Source: Paramecium sonneborni
Lineage: Eukaryota > Ciliophora > Oligohymenophorea > Peniculida > Parameciidae
Direction of reading: 5' to 3'
Assembly: GCA_905182985.1 (NCBI GenBank)
Contig: CAJJDN010000014.1
Location: 726,198-790,197, forward strand
Length of the DNA stretch: 64,000 nt
Shown piece by piece: positions 51,201-64,000 of the stretch. Position numbers and translations under genes: made by a program. Each line of letters starts with the position of its first letter. Position 1 is the first letter of the stretch. Below the pieces are notes generated by a model that saw only the letters and a program-made list of their open reading frames with translations, was not told where the DNA came from and did no database searches.

Positions 51201-54200
51201 AGGAGGAGAAGTAAGTAATTTGATAACAATTGAATAAATGAAAGAATTTGATAATTTTAATTTGACTCTTTCTACAATATGCATTTAAACAATATTAAGA
51301 ACATTAAAGATAATGGAAAAGATATTTAATAAATAGATAAATGAAATATCTTAAAATCCTTAAAAGTCTTTTGCTACTGATGAAGATTCATCTCATTCTG
51401 ATGACAATATAATTTAAGCATCTCCTTATGCGATAAGGAATTTAACTGGTTACCCTTTAGTTGTTGAATTTATTGATAATCAAAAATTACCTTCTCTTAA
51501 TATCCATATAAATTAATAATAAAATTTAATTTTTGATAATGAATTACAAGTAGCTGGCAATGGATAAAGAAGAGTGAATGTAACCATAAAGGTAGATAAA
51601 TAGCCTTTTTTTATAAATCAAATAGATTTGGATAAAAGTTTAAATAGATTTTATGAGCAAGATAAATTATAAGTTTAGGCAAAAGTATAAGTAGATTAGG
51701 TTTCTAATTAAAAAATATTAAGTTTAATTGCACCTGTTATTATAACTAATAAAACTAATAAGCAAATCATGGTATAAATTAGTGATGAAAAACATTAATA
51801 GACGATCAAATTAAATCCAAAAAAAATAGATTCAGAAATAAATTATTTGGCTCCTGTTCCTCTAGGATTTGTGAATCCAAAAATATCTATTAGATTTAGT
51901 GAATGTTTAGAGTATACTTAAGAAGTCTTTGTTGAGAGTTTATTAAAATTTTAGGATAAAAAATATGAAATAGAAACAAGAGATGGACAATTTATTATAG
52001 TAAAGATAAATAAAGATTCAAATCTTTAAGGAAAATTTGATATTTAATTATAAACACCCTTTAAAATTAATAATTCATTGCCAGTAGATATTTATGTGTA
52101 AATGATGAACTAAAATAAAGAAACAACATTTACTAAAAAGATAAGTTAGTAGTAAACAATTGAAGATTATTAACATGGACATTAAAAATGCAGTTATCTA
52201 AGAATATATATAGAAGGATATTATTGGTCTGATGAGTTTAAGTTATTCGCTGCAGATGAGATGTAGTAAAAAAATGATGACTGTCTATCTTATATAACTA
52301 TTAATGATTCCAATAATAACCCTATAACATTATTAATATTTGAATCATAAAAATAATAAGAAGGTTCTTCATCAACTAGAGAATATGTAATCCATTGTTC
52401 TGGTTACATTATTAATAATTCAGGAATCCAATTATAATATTATGCAAGCAATAATAAAAATAATTTAACCCAATTAGGAGGAATGGAATCCATAAATACA
52501 GGAGATCCTTTAAATAGATAAATTGTTCTTTTGGGAAGAGAATCTGGTAACATTTTATAATTGAGTCATAATTCATCAAAATCAAAAATATCATAATTCC
52601 CAATACAGATTTCAACAATAGGAGAACCTGAAATTGATGTAATTATTGCTAATGAAGAAGACTCAAATTAACTTTTATAAACATTCTTAGGTGCTAAGAT
52701 ATAAATTACAAGATGTAACAAGAAGTATACATTGTTTAATAAAATAATTACATTTGAACCAAGATTCATCATTGTTAATAATTGTAACTAAGAAATTGTA
52801 ATTTCTTAAGATGAAGATTCATATTTACAAACTGTTCCTTCTAATTAAAGAATAATATTTTAAACACTTTATAATTCTAAATAAAAAGTTAGAAATCCTT
52901 TTCAATTTATTAATATGAATTTAAATAACAATAATTATTAATAAAGTAGTAGGTTAAATATTAGTGCAGTTGGTATAGTTTATTATTAATTAAGAAATAA
53001 GGATAAACCTTAAGAAAAATTATTTTTCAGTTGTGATATACGTTAAGAAGAATGCAGTCTTTATATTATATTCAATTAATTAAACTAGGATTAAGCACCA
53101 TATAAAATAGAGTTGTCAGATTAAAATTTAGAATTAGAAATCTAAGAGTTATAAGTGATGTTGAATCCAGATAATTAAGTAACATATTTTGCTTGGGATG
53201 ATCCACTCAGACTATAAAAATTTTTGAGTATTGAACTTAGAATTAGAGATGATCCACTGAGTGAATACAAACCATTTAAATATGACTTATATCCAGATTA
53301 TATAGGTCTCCTTGAGGTTCATATATTTAAACCCAAAAAAGGATCTAAATCACCATTTATATATGTTGCATTATCAATACTTCCAAAAGGATGCTAAAAG
53401 TAAATTTAAATTATGCTTGCTACTTAAGAATAAATCAAGATGGCAAAAGCTAAACCAAAGTAAGATTTCCTAAAGCAATTAAAATAAAAAAATAATGTAG
53501 ATATTGATGATGAAGATGAATCAAGAGCTTAGTCAGTTTCTTTATAAAGATAATCTACTATTGATGATAGTGATAAAATTGAAAAAAGGATTAATTTAAA
53601 ATTAAATTCATTTTCTTTATCTTTAGTACATAATTCAGATGTAAAGAAAAGACCTGCAGAATTCTTCCATTTTATATGTTCAAATATAGAATTTGTAGCT
53701 ATTTCAACTGTTTTAAATTAGGTTTTGTAGTTGAGAGTATAATACATTAATTTTGATCATAATGCTGAATTTTTTGTTTAATTCCCAGTTGTAATTACTC
53801 CATAAAAATATGCATAGTATCATGTTATGCCTAAATAATAATAATAATAACAAAAATAATAATTATAATAATAATAATAAATTGATAAATATTTCTTTAA
53901 TGTAATGATAATTAAAGATAAAAGAGTATCTGACATTCAATTATTTCAAAACATTACTTTTGAATTAGACCCATTTGAAATTAGAGTAGAGTAATTGTTT
54001 ATAATTAATTTGCTCGAATTTTATTAGGCAATAACTTCTTTTTAAGGACAAATATATGAATTAGAGAAAAATTAATCAGGAAGTTTTATAGCAGAAAAAT
54101 AAATCGAAATGTTGAAATAACATGAAGAAGAAAAAGAGATGGATTACAATAATCAGCATAATTTACAATCATTCATAGAATTTAACTAAGAATGGAAGAC

Positions 54201-55507
54201 TAGAAAATTACCTGATGCTCAATTACCCACATATATTAGCGAGATTATAATATCTCCAATCTAATTAAACCTTACAGTTTAGATGTCTGGAAAAGGAGAC
54301 TTGAAAATGGGTAATCTAGCTATATTTGCTTCGGTTGCTTAAGCAATAGGAGTAGTACTATCTGATATCAGTGAAGCTCCTATTTTCTTTTAAGGATGGA
54401 AAATAGAAAATTGTTTTGACACTGGTTCTGGAATTCTGAATAAAATGATGCAATTTTATAAGTAGGAAGGAATCAAATAAATAGGATCTGTTATTGGAAG
54501 TCTTTCAATTATTGGAAATCCTATTGGATTATTAAACAATATTTCTACAGGTTTCAAAGATTTGGTTGATAAGCCGGCAGCTGGTTTGACTTAAGGACCT
54601 TTAGAAGCTGGATTAGGATTAGCTTAAGGAGCTACATCATTAGTATCACACACGATAGCAGGAGCATTTAACTCAGTTAATAAAATTACAGGTAGTGTTG
54701 GAAGTGGTCTTGCTAATTTAACAATGGATGAAGATTATTTAAGAAAAAGAGAGAAATAAAAAATGCATAAACCAAAACATTTAGGCGAAGGTCTTGGCTA
54801 AGGAGCTAAATCAATAGCTACAGGAATTTATGATGGAATAACTGGAGTTTTCTTAAAACCTATAAAAGGAGCCAAAGAAAATGGTATTAAAGGAGTATTT
54901 ACGGGAACTGCTTAAGGACTAGCTGGATTAATCATAAAACCAATAACTGGAGTGTTAGATGGAATGTCTTAAACAGCTGCTGGTATTTAAAATACAGTCT
55001 CATATTTTGATGATAAACCAAATAACCATAGAGCTAGGAATATTAGACCTGTTTATGGATTAGAAGGTTATTTAGATGATTTTAACCCTATTGATGCAGA
55101 AGGTTTCGCAATGATTCACTTTTTAAAAAATGGGTTATTACAAAATGACAGATTCATTGCTTCATAACTAATCATTCCTGATGTTCAAGAATAAGAAAAT
55201 AAATTCATGTTGACTATCACACTAGAGAATTTTGTTTATATGTCATTTAAGACTAAGAAAAAAGTAAACATTATTGTAATCATATTTTAGGTATGGATTA
55301 TCTAGACAATAGATATTACTCATTTGGAAGAAGTTCCATCAGGTATTAAAATTTAAGTTAATAAACCTCAAAAACAATTAAAAGTATTAATTATATATAA
55401 ATTAGAATAAATATGTGACATAGATACAAATAAAAGGAGAGTAAAAAATTAATATATTAAAAGTCATGTAAACAGTTTGGGAATAAAATAGAACAAATCA
55501 AAAGTGA
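45285..55507 (+). CDS. VPS13: VPS13 family bridge-like lipid transfer protein (3,381 aa)
   Basis: Introns at 45906-45933, 55264-55290 and 55384-55405 (28, 27, 22 nt) leave 10,146 nt, 3,382 codons, TGA 55505-55507. It starts with the chorein motif (MFESLLEKVLNSVLGQFIEG) and an extended N-terminal groove region. A PH domain lies at about residues 793-885 (KRGQLLTWSCYTG, GGYIYLFAKPKD, WKDAIEQL), a position used in plant and protist homologues. The middle carries the repeated beta-groove; the VAB/SHR-BD region is near ASPYAIRNLTGYPLVVEF. The C terminus has the ATG_C region (VDKPAAGLTQGPLEAGLGLA, GVFLKPIKGAKENG) and a final PH-like tail. VPS13 spans contact sites and lets bulk phospholipid flow between organelles. 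Several Gln-rich insertions, one at about 53833-53882, are coded largely by TAA. The length is typical of the family. Confidence 0.93.
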
Positions 55508-55596
55508 ATTTAAGAATTTTATAATGTTATTTATTTATTAAAATGATCAATCATCTTATATAAAATTATTAACTAGAAAATAAAATTATTTTTGTA

Positions 55597-58500
55597 TCAA
55601 TTTTCATCAAGTTTAATTAAGACTCTTTTGCCATATCTCTAAATTTATTAATCGTTAGTAGAAGCCTGAAATAAATGAAAAAAGATACCAATGATAGTTC
55701 TATGATTTATCGGATTTGTAATTCTTCAAATTTTCTTTTACATTCAGGATATTAACATAGATTTCCTATCGAAAATAATGATATTCGAGTTGTTTAATCA
55801 GATTTCACTAATTCTAATAACTAATTTAAAGCTCCATGTTTTATAAAGTCTTTAATCAGAATATTTGAATTTCTAACTAAATTTCCGAGAGCTCCTGCTG
55901 CATTGGATCTTGTTTTTTCCTAAATGTAGTGTTTAGATCATTTAATACTTCTTAATCTTTGAGTAATTCAACTAATTATGGTATAACTGGTCTTAAATGC
56001 TCATATAATCTATCGCTATGAAATCCAGCATTTCCTAATGCAAAACAAGCAAATTTTCTGGTATTTTTATCAGGATCAGAACAACATTTTATGCAAAGAT
56101 TGATTAAATCATATTTCAATAAATGCTCATAAAAAAAAGAAGAATGTCTACAAAGATTTCCTATTAAATTGCATACTTTAGCTCTTAAATTACAATCAGG
56201 TGATTAAATTAATTACTTTAACTCATTATATAAATTCATCTGATGTATATTTGGATAATAATCCATGCTTATTCTGCCTAATTGTGATAAGATATTAATT
56301 GAATCAACATTTAACACTCCATACTTTTATAAAATGGCTAATCCATTATTTTAAATAAAACTTTATGCAAATTACTTATCCTCTTCATTATTCCATACTA
56401 ATTTTGAAATAAAACAAAACAATTAAGAGATTTGTTCTTTTTAAGAGTGCTTAATCAAGTTTAATGTTAGAGCCACTATATCTTAATTGCTTAGTTCTTT
56501 ATAAATATGATGGTTATTTTGTTCTTACAAGGCCAAAATAAATATTTTTATAATTTATTCACCAATTTTATTAACACAACCTAAACCACCACCATGTGAG
56601 GAAGGCCATTCCTATATGTTTTATAATTGACTGTCTTTCAAAAATAAGCACAAACTTTTAATTGTAGTATCTTAAAACATTAATTACCCAAGTGCTTTAA
56701 AGTTAGAATATATAGAATCATGAATTAGTATTAATAAAAAAACAAATCCTTTTGGAGAAACATCATTTCTACTTATTATGTTTGAGAAAATTTAATATAA
56801 AAGTTGATGGATTTCATACTTTTCTAATAATACGAATAAATCTATTAATTTCTTTTATTCTTTATGATAACGAAACAATAATTTAGATATTAATGTTATT
56901 ATTCCATCTAAAAAACCATAATTTGGAATGCCAAAACAACTACCTTCTAATTTTCGAATATCTTCAGATCTATTACTTTTTTTATTAGGATTAACCAACT
57001 CAAAAAGTAATTTATATGGTTGTTATTGTGTAAAATAGTTAAGTAATTAATGAATAAAACTACTTTCAGATTATAATAATTCAGCAATTAATTAAATTGC
57101 TGATAAGGAAACTATAGGATTTATTTGAATATTATTCTCAAAAATGTTTATTATTTAAGAAAAATTGATTTAATATTCAATGTTTTTATTTTTGTACTAT
57201 TAAACTAAAATTAACATAGCAGTTCCTTAAAATAAAGACTCTTCTGAATTTAGAGATTAATGTATGATTTCTTTTGGAATTTAAATATCCTTCTTTATTC
57301 TAATCATTTAAAGTAGAATTCTCAAAATTGAAATTTTAATTAAATTTTATTATTCATCTTATTAATTCCAAAGTTTTAGATGATCTATATCTGAAAAAGA
57401 TTAAACAATTTAAAATTTTAAGGATTCAAATAATGGTAAAGCTTCATTGAAATTTTACACTTAATTTGAATAACCTTTTTTCCAAGGAAAATAAAATATT
57501 TCTCCATTTATTGGATGAATCAATACACTAATAACCTAAGTTGCTAATTTATGAAGAATTAAATTATTTCTAGTTAACTTTGCAATTTCACCTACCAAAT
57601 TATGTTCTACAAGTTCTTTATAGAATAAAACTGATCTAACTGAATTTAGACTTGCTTAATTGGCAAAAAGTCCTATTGTTTTAATTGTATTAATTAATTC
57701 ATTATTCTAACCAACCTTTAATATTTAGGCAGTAAGTCCAAGAAATTTAATAAATACATTGTCTATTCCTATGTTTTTATCAAAGGTGGCTTAAGCCAAT
57801 AATCCAATAGTCTTAATAAAATCCGATAACAATTCTAAAGTACCTTATTTTAAAGTATTTTTGACATGAGTAATCAATTAAATAGGAATTTGTTAATTTT
57901 TAACAACATCCAAACCTTCTTATTGATTTCCTTTAGTAATAACTAATCCAAAAACCTTTAAAGCAGTTGATAAAGAAGGCTTTTTTGGTGGAGATAAGAC
58001 TTATAATAATTTATCCAAGAAGCCTGGATCACATCTCAATTAAGTAGCACCTTAAACATCATTAGCAATTTATTCGTATCTCATCCAAAATTCATCATTA
58101 CATGGCATTCTTTTTGGAGAAACATCACGATTATCTTTAATTTAATCATAAGCAACAATCTCACGAGTTGGAGTTAATGATCTTTTTCTTTTATCTATAA
58201 TTTCATCTTCTACCCCAGCCCACTAGTTATATTGCTTCAATCTTTTTTTTCTCTCACATTTTTCTTAATCAGTTTCTGCTATAAAGGGATGATTCAATAA
58301 ATCTGGCCAACCCAACCTTTCAGAAGGAGTCTTATTGAGTAGACCTTTTAAAAAACTCATGAATTCTGGACTCATGTTATCTGGATATTTTACTGGATCT
58401 TTGATAATGAGCTGAATTAGAGAATATATTTGATTTGTGTAAAATGGAGGTTATCCAACAAATAATTCATAAAGAATAACTCCCAAAGACCATAAATCAA

Positions 58501-59069
58501 CTGTATGATCATATGGCTATTCTTAAACTAATTCTGGTGCCATATAAAGAGGAGTTCCTTTGATTGAATGAAGAACTTAAGTGTTTGTTGACATTGCCCT
58601 GGCAAAACCAAAATCTATTAATTTGACTACTCCATCAGCAGAAATTAATATGTTTTATGGTTTCATATCTCTATGAATGATTCTATTTGAATGCAAGTAA
58701 TGTAATGCTCTTACTAATTATTAAGCTATATTTCTAACTTCACTCTCTGGTATTTTACGATCATCCTCCAAAATTTCAAATAATACTCCTTGTCCAAACT
58801 AAACAATATTCTATCAAAAAGATTACTTCTGTTACTAAACAAAATTCACCTGCTGTTTCAAATGCATCTAGTAATAATATGATATTTTCATGCTTCAATC
58901 TCCTTAATATTTCAATTTCCTATCTCAAATTTGCCAAATCTTTTTCTGACTTTCCTCTCTTACTAATAAATTTTAGAGCAGCGATTTAATTACTCTTTTT
59001 TAGTCTACCCTTATAAACCTTTCCAAAAGAGCCTTCACCTATTAAATGCAAAATGTGATAATTTTCCAT
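55597..59069 (-). CDS. STK36: Fused/STK36-type serine-threonine kinase with armadillo repeats (1,130 aa)
   Basis: Introns at 58799-58826, 55920-55948 and 55666-55688 (28, 29, 23 nt) leave 3,393 nt, 1,131 codons, TGA 55597-55599. The kinase domain (1-255) starts [19 protein letters not shown], has the catalytic lysine in [16 protein letters not shown], the loop HRDMKPQN, the magnesium-binding DFG in [14 protein letters not shown] and [11 protein letters not shown]. These match animal Fused (STK36) block by block, including its SEK.L.NL.(R/Q)EIEI segment. The long C-terminal part is helical with armadillo-like repeats, the last ones clear ([51 protein letters not shown]). In animals and in algae or ciliates STK36/Fused builds or maintains the central pair of motile cilia, besides Hedgehog signalling in flies. 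A ciliary role is therefore likely here. Confidence 0.92.
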
Positions 59070-59646
59070 TTGATTTTAACTTTATTATTAGAATAAAATG
59101 GAATGATGAATATTATTATTAATAATTCTAAAATTAACTAATATATATACTTGATTTTATAATGAAAAACTATATTTAACATTTAATCCAATCTAACTGA
59201 AGTAAAAAACCAAACTAATGGATTGTTTCAAGAGTATTTGTTGTTCTAAATTAGAATAAGTTAAAATGAGTAGTTGTTCAAAGTATTTTAAAGGTTTAAA
59301 TATAAAATTTGATAATAAAATTATCCAATTTAATTTTGAAGTATAGTAGATAAATAATATTAATATAGTAAATTGATAAATTTGATAATTATTTATTAAC
59401 TGACAAATCCTCTCTCACACTACAAATTTAATTCTTGGAAATGTTTGCTTATTTTCAATTATAATATGAGTTAAAGTTTCTTTGACTTAATTACGTATTA
59501 CGATGAATTGAGAAGAGTTTAATAAGGACTTGTCGGTTTATATTAATAATTAAAATAAGAACTCAATTCATAAAAAAACGGATAATAATCCCTATTCTTA
59601 TATATATTATTCACATATTAGTATTCATTTATTATTTTACATTATT
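59070..59646. other. divergent intergenic region upstream of STK36 and the second LamG-array gene
   Basis: A 577-base AT-rich gap that holds both promoters. A 50-codon forward frame at 59218 (MDCFKSICCSKLEQVKMSS) lies inside but has no other support. Confidence 0.55.
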
Positions 59647-62600
59647 ATGAAGAAATCTTCATTAATATTGCTATTGTTTTTGATATGTTCGCTACAAGGT
59701 AAAAGTAGGTAATATAATGTTTTAGCGTAACAGTTTGTTGAACTTTAAAGCGGAATTAAATTACAATCACTTGAAGAGTTAAATAATTTAGATACAGGTA
59801 GTCTAGATTGTTCTCCAGGCTTGGAATAAGTGAGTAAATCAATGGAAGCTTGGCAGGAGATTCTTTCTAACCCTGATTAGATAGATAATGATATTGATAA
59901 TTTGCAAAAACTAAAAGTAGCTGTGGCAGATTATAGAAAATCAGAAGGATAGAAGACAAGTACAAATAATTAAAATATTTTAGCATTGTTGCAATATCAC
60001 AGTACAAAGGGTTCTTTTGCATTTATTCAATTAAGGTAATAGGAAAGAGATACCTTATTGCAATAATGGAGACAATATGGTCAAGATATTTTAGATGGTT
60101 AATTAAATTTATTAGATGCTGCCTCATCAAAAGAAGATGCAGATCAATGTTGCGATAAAATTGAGGAGTTAATAAATAAGCTATTGAGTGAGAGACAATA
60201 AATAAGAGAATAATGCCAAAAGCCATCAGTAATAAATTTAAATAATTCATTTAGATTACAATTAATATCATAAATTCAAAATCTGAGGATGTATAACGAA
60301 GAGTAGAATCTTGTTCCAAGGATGGAATCATCATAAATACAGATGAACAAGACAAAGTCATAATTAGACCAGGAGAAAAAAGTGCTCCAGAATCTGAAGA
60401 AGAACCTGTTAGTGCCTCAGCATTAGTAAGTTCTTCAGACTCTGAAGATGATGAAGACACAGTGAATAAGAAATAGCCATCAGATTATACAAATGATAAA
60501 CCTATTAGAACAACTGAAGTAGATAATGGTGACGAAGAAGGCTCTGAAGATTTAGTAGAATATGGATATGGTTATTGGGCAAGATTTATGTTGGCTTATC
60601 CAAAGTTCATGCCAAAAGGTAAAGATGCTCCTTGGTACTTTGTTTCAAGATTGTCTGCTAATAAAAATACAGATAATGTCAATATGGGAGATAGACTCTT
60701 GGCAATATGGTTAGGAAAAGGATTCTATCATTTCACAACATGTGATAAACCATAAAATTAACCAAATGTTGTTAAGAATGTAGATTATCCAGAGAATTTA
60801 GACGGTGTTTGGACATACATTTACTATTCATATAGTTCTGAAAAGAAAAAAGCAGTTGCTTATATTAAATTCGGAGAAAATGATTTTAAGAAAGTTGAGC
60901 ATGAAGTGACTCACCCAACAACTAAATTTGTAAGATTTACTGTAGGAGGAACAGATGACAAGAGATATCCAGGATTTAATGGTTTATTGAGTTCAATCTA
61001 TTTCAGTGCTAAGAAAGGTGCTTTCATCGATAATGATGAAGATATTTAAGCCAAATTACAATCAATGAAAAAGATTCCAAAAGACTTTATTCCTGATATA
61101 GTCACTTATAAAGTTACTACAAATTCAATCTCAAGAAAACCAGAAGATAAAGAAATTCACTAAATAGTTGGAACAACTTCAACTCCTAAATTCCCACATG
61201 AGTATGGAATTAGTGGTTGGTTCAAATGGACACCAACTGATAAATAATAAGATTGGCATAATATCTTTAGAGTCTAAATTCAAACTCCATCAACTGACAA
61301 ATTCTTGGGAGATAGAACCTTATCAGGTTGGGTTGGTAAATCAGATGGAGGAATTATTCATTTACCTACTTACACTGTGACAGACCTTGAAGGAAATGGA
61401 AATGCAAATCTTTTCAAAAATATTCCACATAAAAATAGACACACTTAATGGTTCTTTGTTTATTTCGGATACTCCAGACCATAATAGAAAGCTAAGGCTT
61501 ATATCAGATGGACAGATTCAGAGGATCATTAAGAATATGAAAATGTTAAACATTTCACTGTTCCTAAATATTACATCTTTGTTGGAAAAGATAAACATTT
61601 TCCAGGATTTAGTGGAGACCTTGCTTTAGTTGCTTTTAATATTGGGGAAGGAGCATTTAGACCAGGAAATGATTTCAAAGCTAAGAACGATGCTTTCAAT
61701 TTTGTTGTTGGATAAAAGTAATTATTAGGCAAACAACCAGATGATAAAGTTAAAGAAAAAGATGATGATGATGATGATGATGGTGTTACGACTTCTACTT
61801 CTACTGATGATAATAAACCAAAAGTTGATGAAAGCAAAGAATCTGAAGAAGATTTAGTAGAATATGGTTATGGTTTCTGGGCTAGATTCTTAACAGCTTA
61901 TCCAGTTAGATTACTTAATGGAAAGAATGCTCCATGGTACTTTGTCTCCAGATTGACATCCAATTAAAATTATGGAAATATTGCTATGGGAGATAGAACC
62001 TTGGCTATTTGGTTAGGATAAGGATATTATCATTTCACAACTTGTGATAAGAAATCTAACAATCCAAATGTCATCCAAAATATCAATTATCCAAATGATA
62101 TTGAAGGAGTTTGGACCTACATTTATTATTCTTATAGTGCTTAAGAGAATAAGGCTATTGCATTCATTAAGTATGGTAACTTAGAACCAAGATAAATCAT
62201 TCACAATGTTAATCACCCAACAACCAAATATGTTAGATTCATCTTAGGTGGAAAAGACAGCAATAGATACCCAGGATTCAATGGTTTATTCAGTCAAATT
62301 GTTTTCTCTGCCAAAGAAGGTGCTTTTCTAGATACATTAGATGATTTCAATGATCATATTTCCAGAACAATCATACCAGTACATGATTTGGATAAATTGT
62401 ATAAACATGAATTAGTTGAAGATACTATCTCAAGAAAAGTTAATGACAACCCAATTTATGATGAATTAGGAGGAGGAGCATAAAAATTCCCTCATGAATA
62501 TGCCATTAGTGGTTGGTTCAAATGGGAATAAACTTAATAATAAGTTTGGCACAATGTTTTCAGAGTTCAAATCAATAAACCATCCACAGATAGATTTTTA

Positions 62601-64000
62601 GGAGATAGAACTCTTTCATTCTGGATTGGTACTGCTTAAGGAGGTATTTTCCATTTCCCAACTTATACATATACTAGTATGAATGGAGCTGGAAATCCAA
62701 ATATGGTCAGCAACATTATACACAAGAATAGACATTTAGAATGGTTCTTTGTTTACTTTGGATACTCTAAAAATGAAAGAAAAGGATTTGTTGGTGTTAA
62801 ATTCACAGGAGGTATTGAGACAATTGAATATAATAATGTCAATCATTATTACACTCCTTATTTCTATACATTCATAGGTAAAGATAAGCAATTCCCAGGA
62901 TTTAATGGTAAAATTGGATATGTTAACTTTGTTTTGGGTAGTGGAACATTTAGAAAAACACCAGATTTCAAACATCCAAATGATATTTTTGGATTTAATA
63001 AAGGAGAATCAAGTTTACTCAAAAAACCTGAATAAAAGAAACCTTAACCAATCACAGATGAAACTGGAGAATAATAATTACCAAATGCACACAATGAAAA
63101 TGCTCCAAAAGTAATCAAAGAATTTAGATCTGAAGTTCCATTTACTGAATATGGTTATGGATTCTGGGCAAGATTCTTGACAGCTTATCCAGTTAAGTTA
63201 CCAAATGGTAAAAATGCTCCATGGTATTTTATGGCTAGATTGACTTAACATGAAAATTATGATAATATAAGAATGGGAGACAGAATCTTGGCAATCTGGT
63301 AAGGATAAGGATATTATCACTTCACAACCAATAATGTTTAACCAGCTAATCCAAATGTGATAAGAAACATAAATTATCCAGCTGATATTGAAGGTCTTTG
63401 GACACATTTCTATTTCTCATACTCCAATACAGGAAAGGCTGTGGCAATTATTCGATTTGGTGATTTAGAACCAGTTTCAGCTGAATTCCCAGTCAAACAC
63501 CCTGATTTGAAATACCTTAAATTTATCTTGGGTGGAAAAGATTAAAATAGATATCCAGGATTCAATGGATAATTTACTTAAGTTGTTTACTCAACATCAG
63601 TAGGAGCATTTATTGATTCTGTTGAAAGTCACAAAAAATTCTTTGCTGATAAACCAAATCCATTAAAAGGAGGAAAAGTACCTCTTTCAACTACAAGAAT
63701 TATTGATTCCTAAATTGATAGATAATCTAATTCAGATCCAACTAAAACAACAGTTGATACAGTTTTCCCTAAGGAATATGCTTTCTCTGGTTGGTTCAAA
63801 TGGTCATAACCAACACCATAATAAGCTTGGCACAATCTATTTAGAGTTTAGATTACCACACCATCAACTGATAGAAATTTGGGAGATAGAACTTTAGCTG
63901 GTTGGGTAGGAAATGGTGGTATCATCCATTTGACAACTTATTCATACAGAAATATGAATGGAGCTGGACCAAATAATTTGCCATAAAATATAAAACACAA
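59647..64000 (+). CDS. second secreted LamG/jelly-roll array protein, 5' part (3' end beyond window)
   Basis: The ATG at 59647 opens a signal peptide (MKKSSLILLLFLICSL). Introns at 59699-59725 (27 nt) and 60229-60254 (26 nt) are inferred; the first falls after exactly 52 coding bases in phase 1, as in the giant gene, and the second matches that gene's third intron. The N-terminal helical domain shares LDC, W-x-E-I-L-x-N, D-I-x-N-L and LLQY with the giant protein. An acidic, Ser-rich linker (residues about 230-290) leads to modules A1 60556, B1 61180, A2 61858, B2 62490, A3 63140 and B3 from 63770, cut at the window end. Linker acidic runs (DDDDDDDG at about 61760) join A-B pairs. C-ending codons (GTC, TTC, ACC) are common, hinting at stronger expression than the first array gene. 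Function is unknown; extracellular glycan or protein binding is inferred. Confidence 0.87.
60556..64000 (+). repeat. LamG-like module array of the second gene (A1-B1-A2-B2-A3-B3 partial)
   Basis: Alternating A modules (EYGYGFWARFLTAYP, APWYFVSRLT, AIWLGQGYYHFTTC, YPGFNG) and B modules (EYAISGWFKW, STDRFLGDRTL, WFFVYFGYSK, FPGFNGKIGYVNF) with a period of about 630 nt per module. They are more alike than the 3' modules of the giant gene are to each other. B3 is cut by the end of the window. Confidence 0.85.

Noticed and set aside
59218..59370. 50-codon Cys-containing small ORF upstream of the second LamG gene
   Set aside because: No homology or intron support, and it lies where promoter and 5' UTR are expected.

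Overview
The window is macronuclear DNA of a ciliate, almost certainly a Paramecium. Long reading frames are interrupted everywhere by in-frame TAA and TAG and end only at TGA, so TAA/TAG are read as glutamine. Every intron placed here is 21-31 nt, starts GT, ends AG, and was found because conserved protein on each side lies in different frames. Such tiny introns, about 28% GC, short gaps between genes and a trichocyst matrix protein gene fit Paramecium and not Tetrahymena. For each complete multi-exon gene, the span minus the introns is an exact multiple of three. Products were translated by eye; no database search was possible.

Layout. 1-126 (+) is the 3' end of a gene, perhaps a membrane acyltransferase. 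850-17531 (+) is one giant gene for a secreted protein of about 5,536 residues with 22 LamG/jelly-roll-like modules (11 A-B pairs). 17608-19131 (+) holds two tandem START-like lipid-binding genes. 20605-22997 (-) is a CNG/EAG-type potassium channel. About 23140-24105 (+) is a decayed cytosolic carboxypeptidase. 24137-33227 (-) holds a RING+PHD protein, the INO80 chromatin-remodelling ATPase and the pentafunctional AROM shikimate enzyme. 33324-34466 (+) is a trichocyst matrix protein. 34901-40932 holds a WD40 protein, a tiny ORF, a cysteine-rich membrane protein, a p24 cargo receptor, a coiled-coil membrane protein and a small coiled-coil protein. About 41000-41963 looks like a second pseudogene. 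42165-55507 is a head-to-head pair, VPS11 (-) and VPS13 (+). 55597-59069 (-) is a Fused/STK36-type kinase. 59647 to the end (+) is a second LamG-array gene, cut by the window edge.

The genes are mostly independent eukaryotic units, with no operons. Several concern membrane traffic and secretion (VPS11, VPS13, p24, trichocyst matrix protein, START proteins, two secreted LamG arrays). The least familiar content is the pair of LamG-array genes. They share a signal peptide, a helical N-terminal domain, two intron positions and alternating A/B modules. This looks like a ciliate family of giant extracellular, possibly glycan-binding, proteins; that function is inference.
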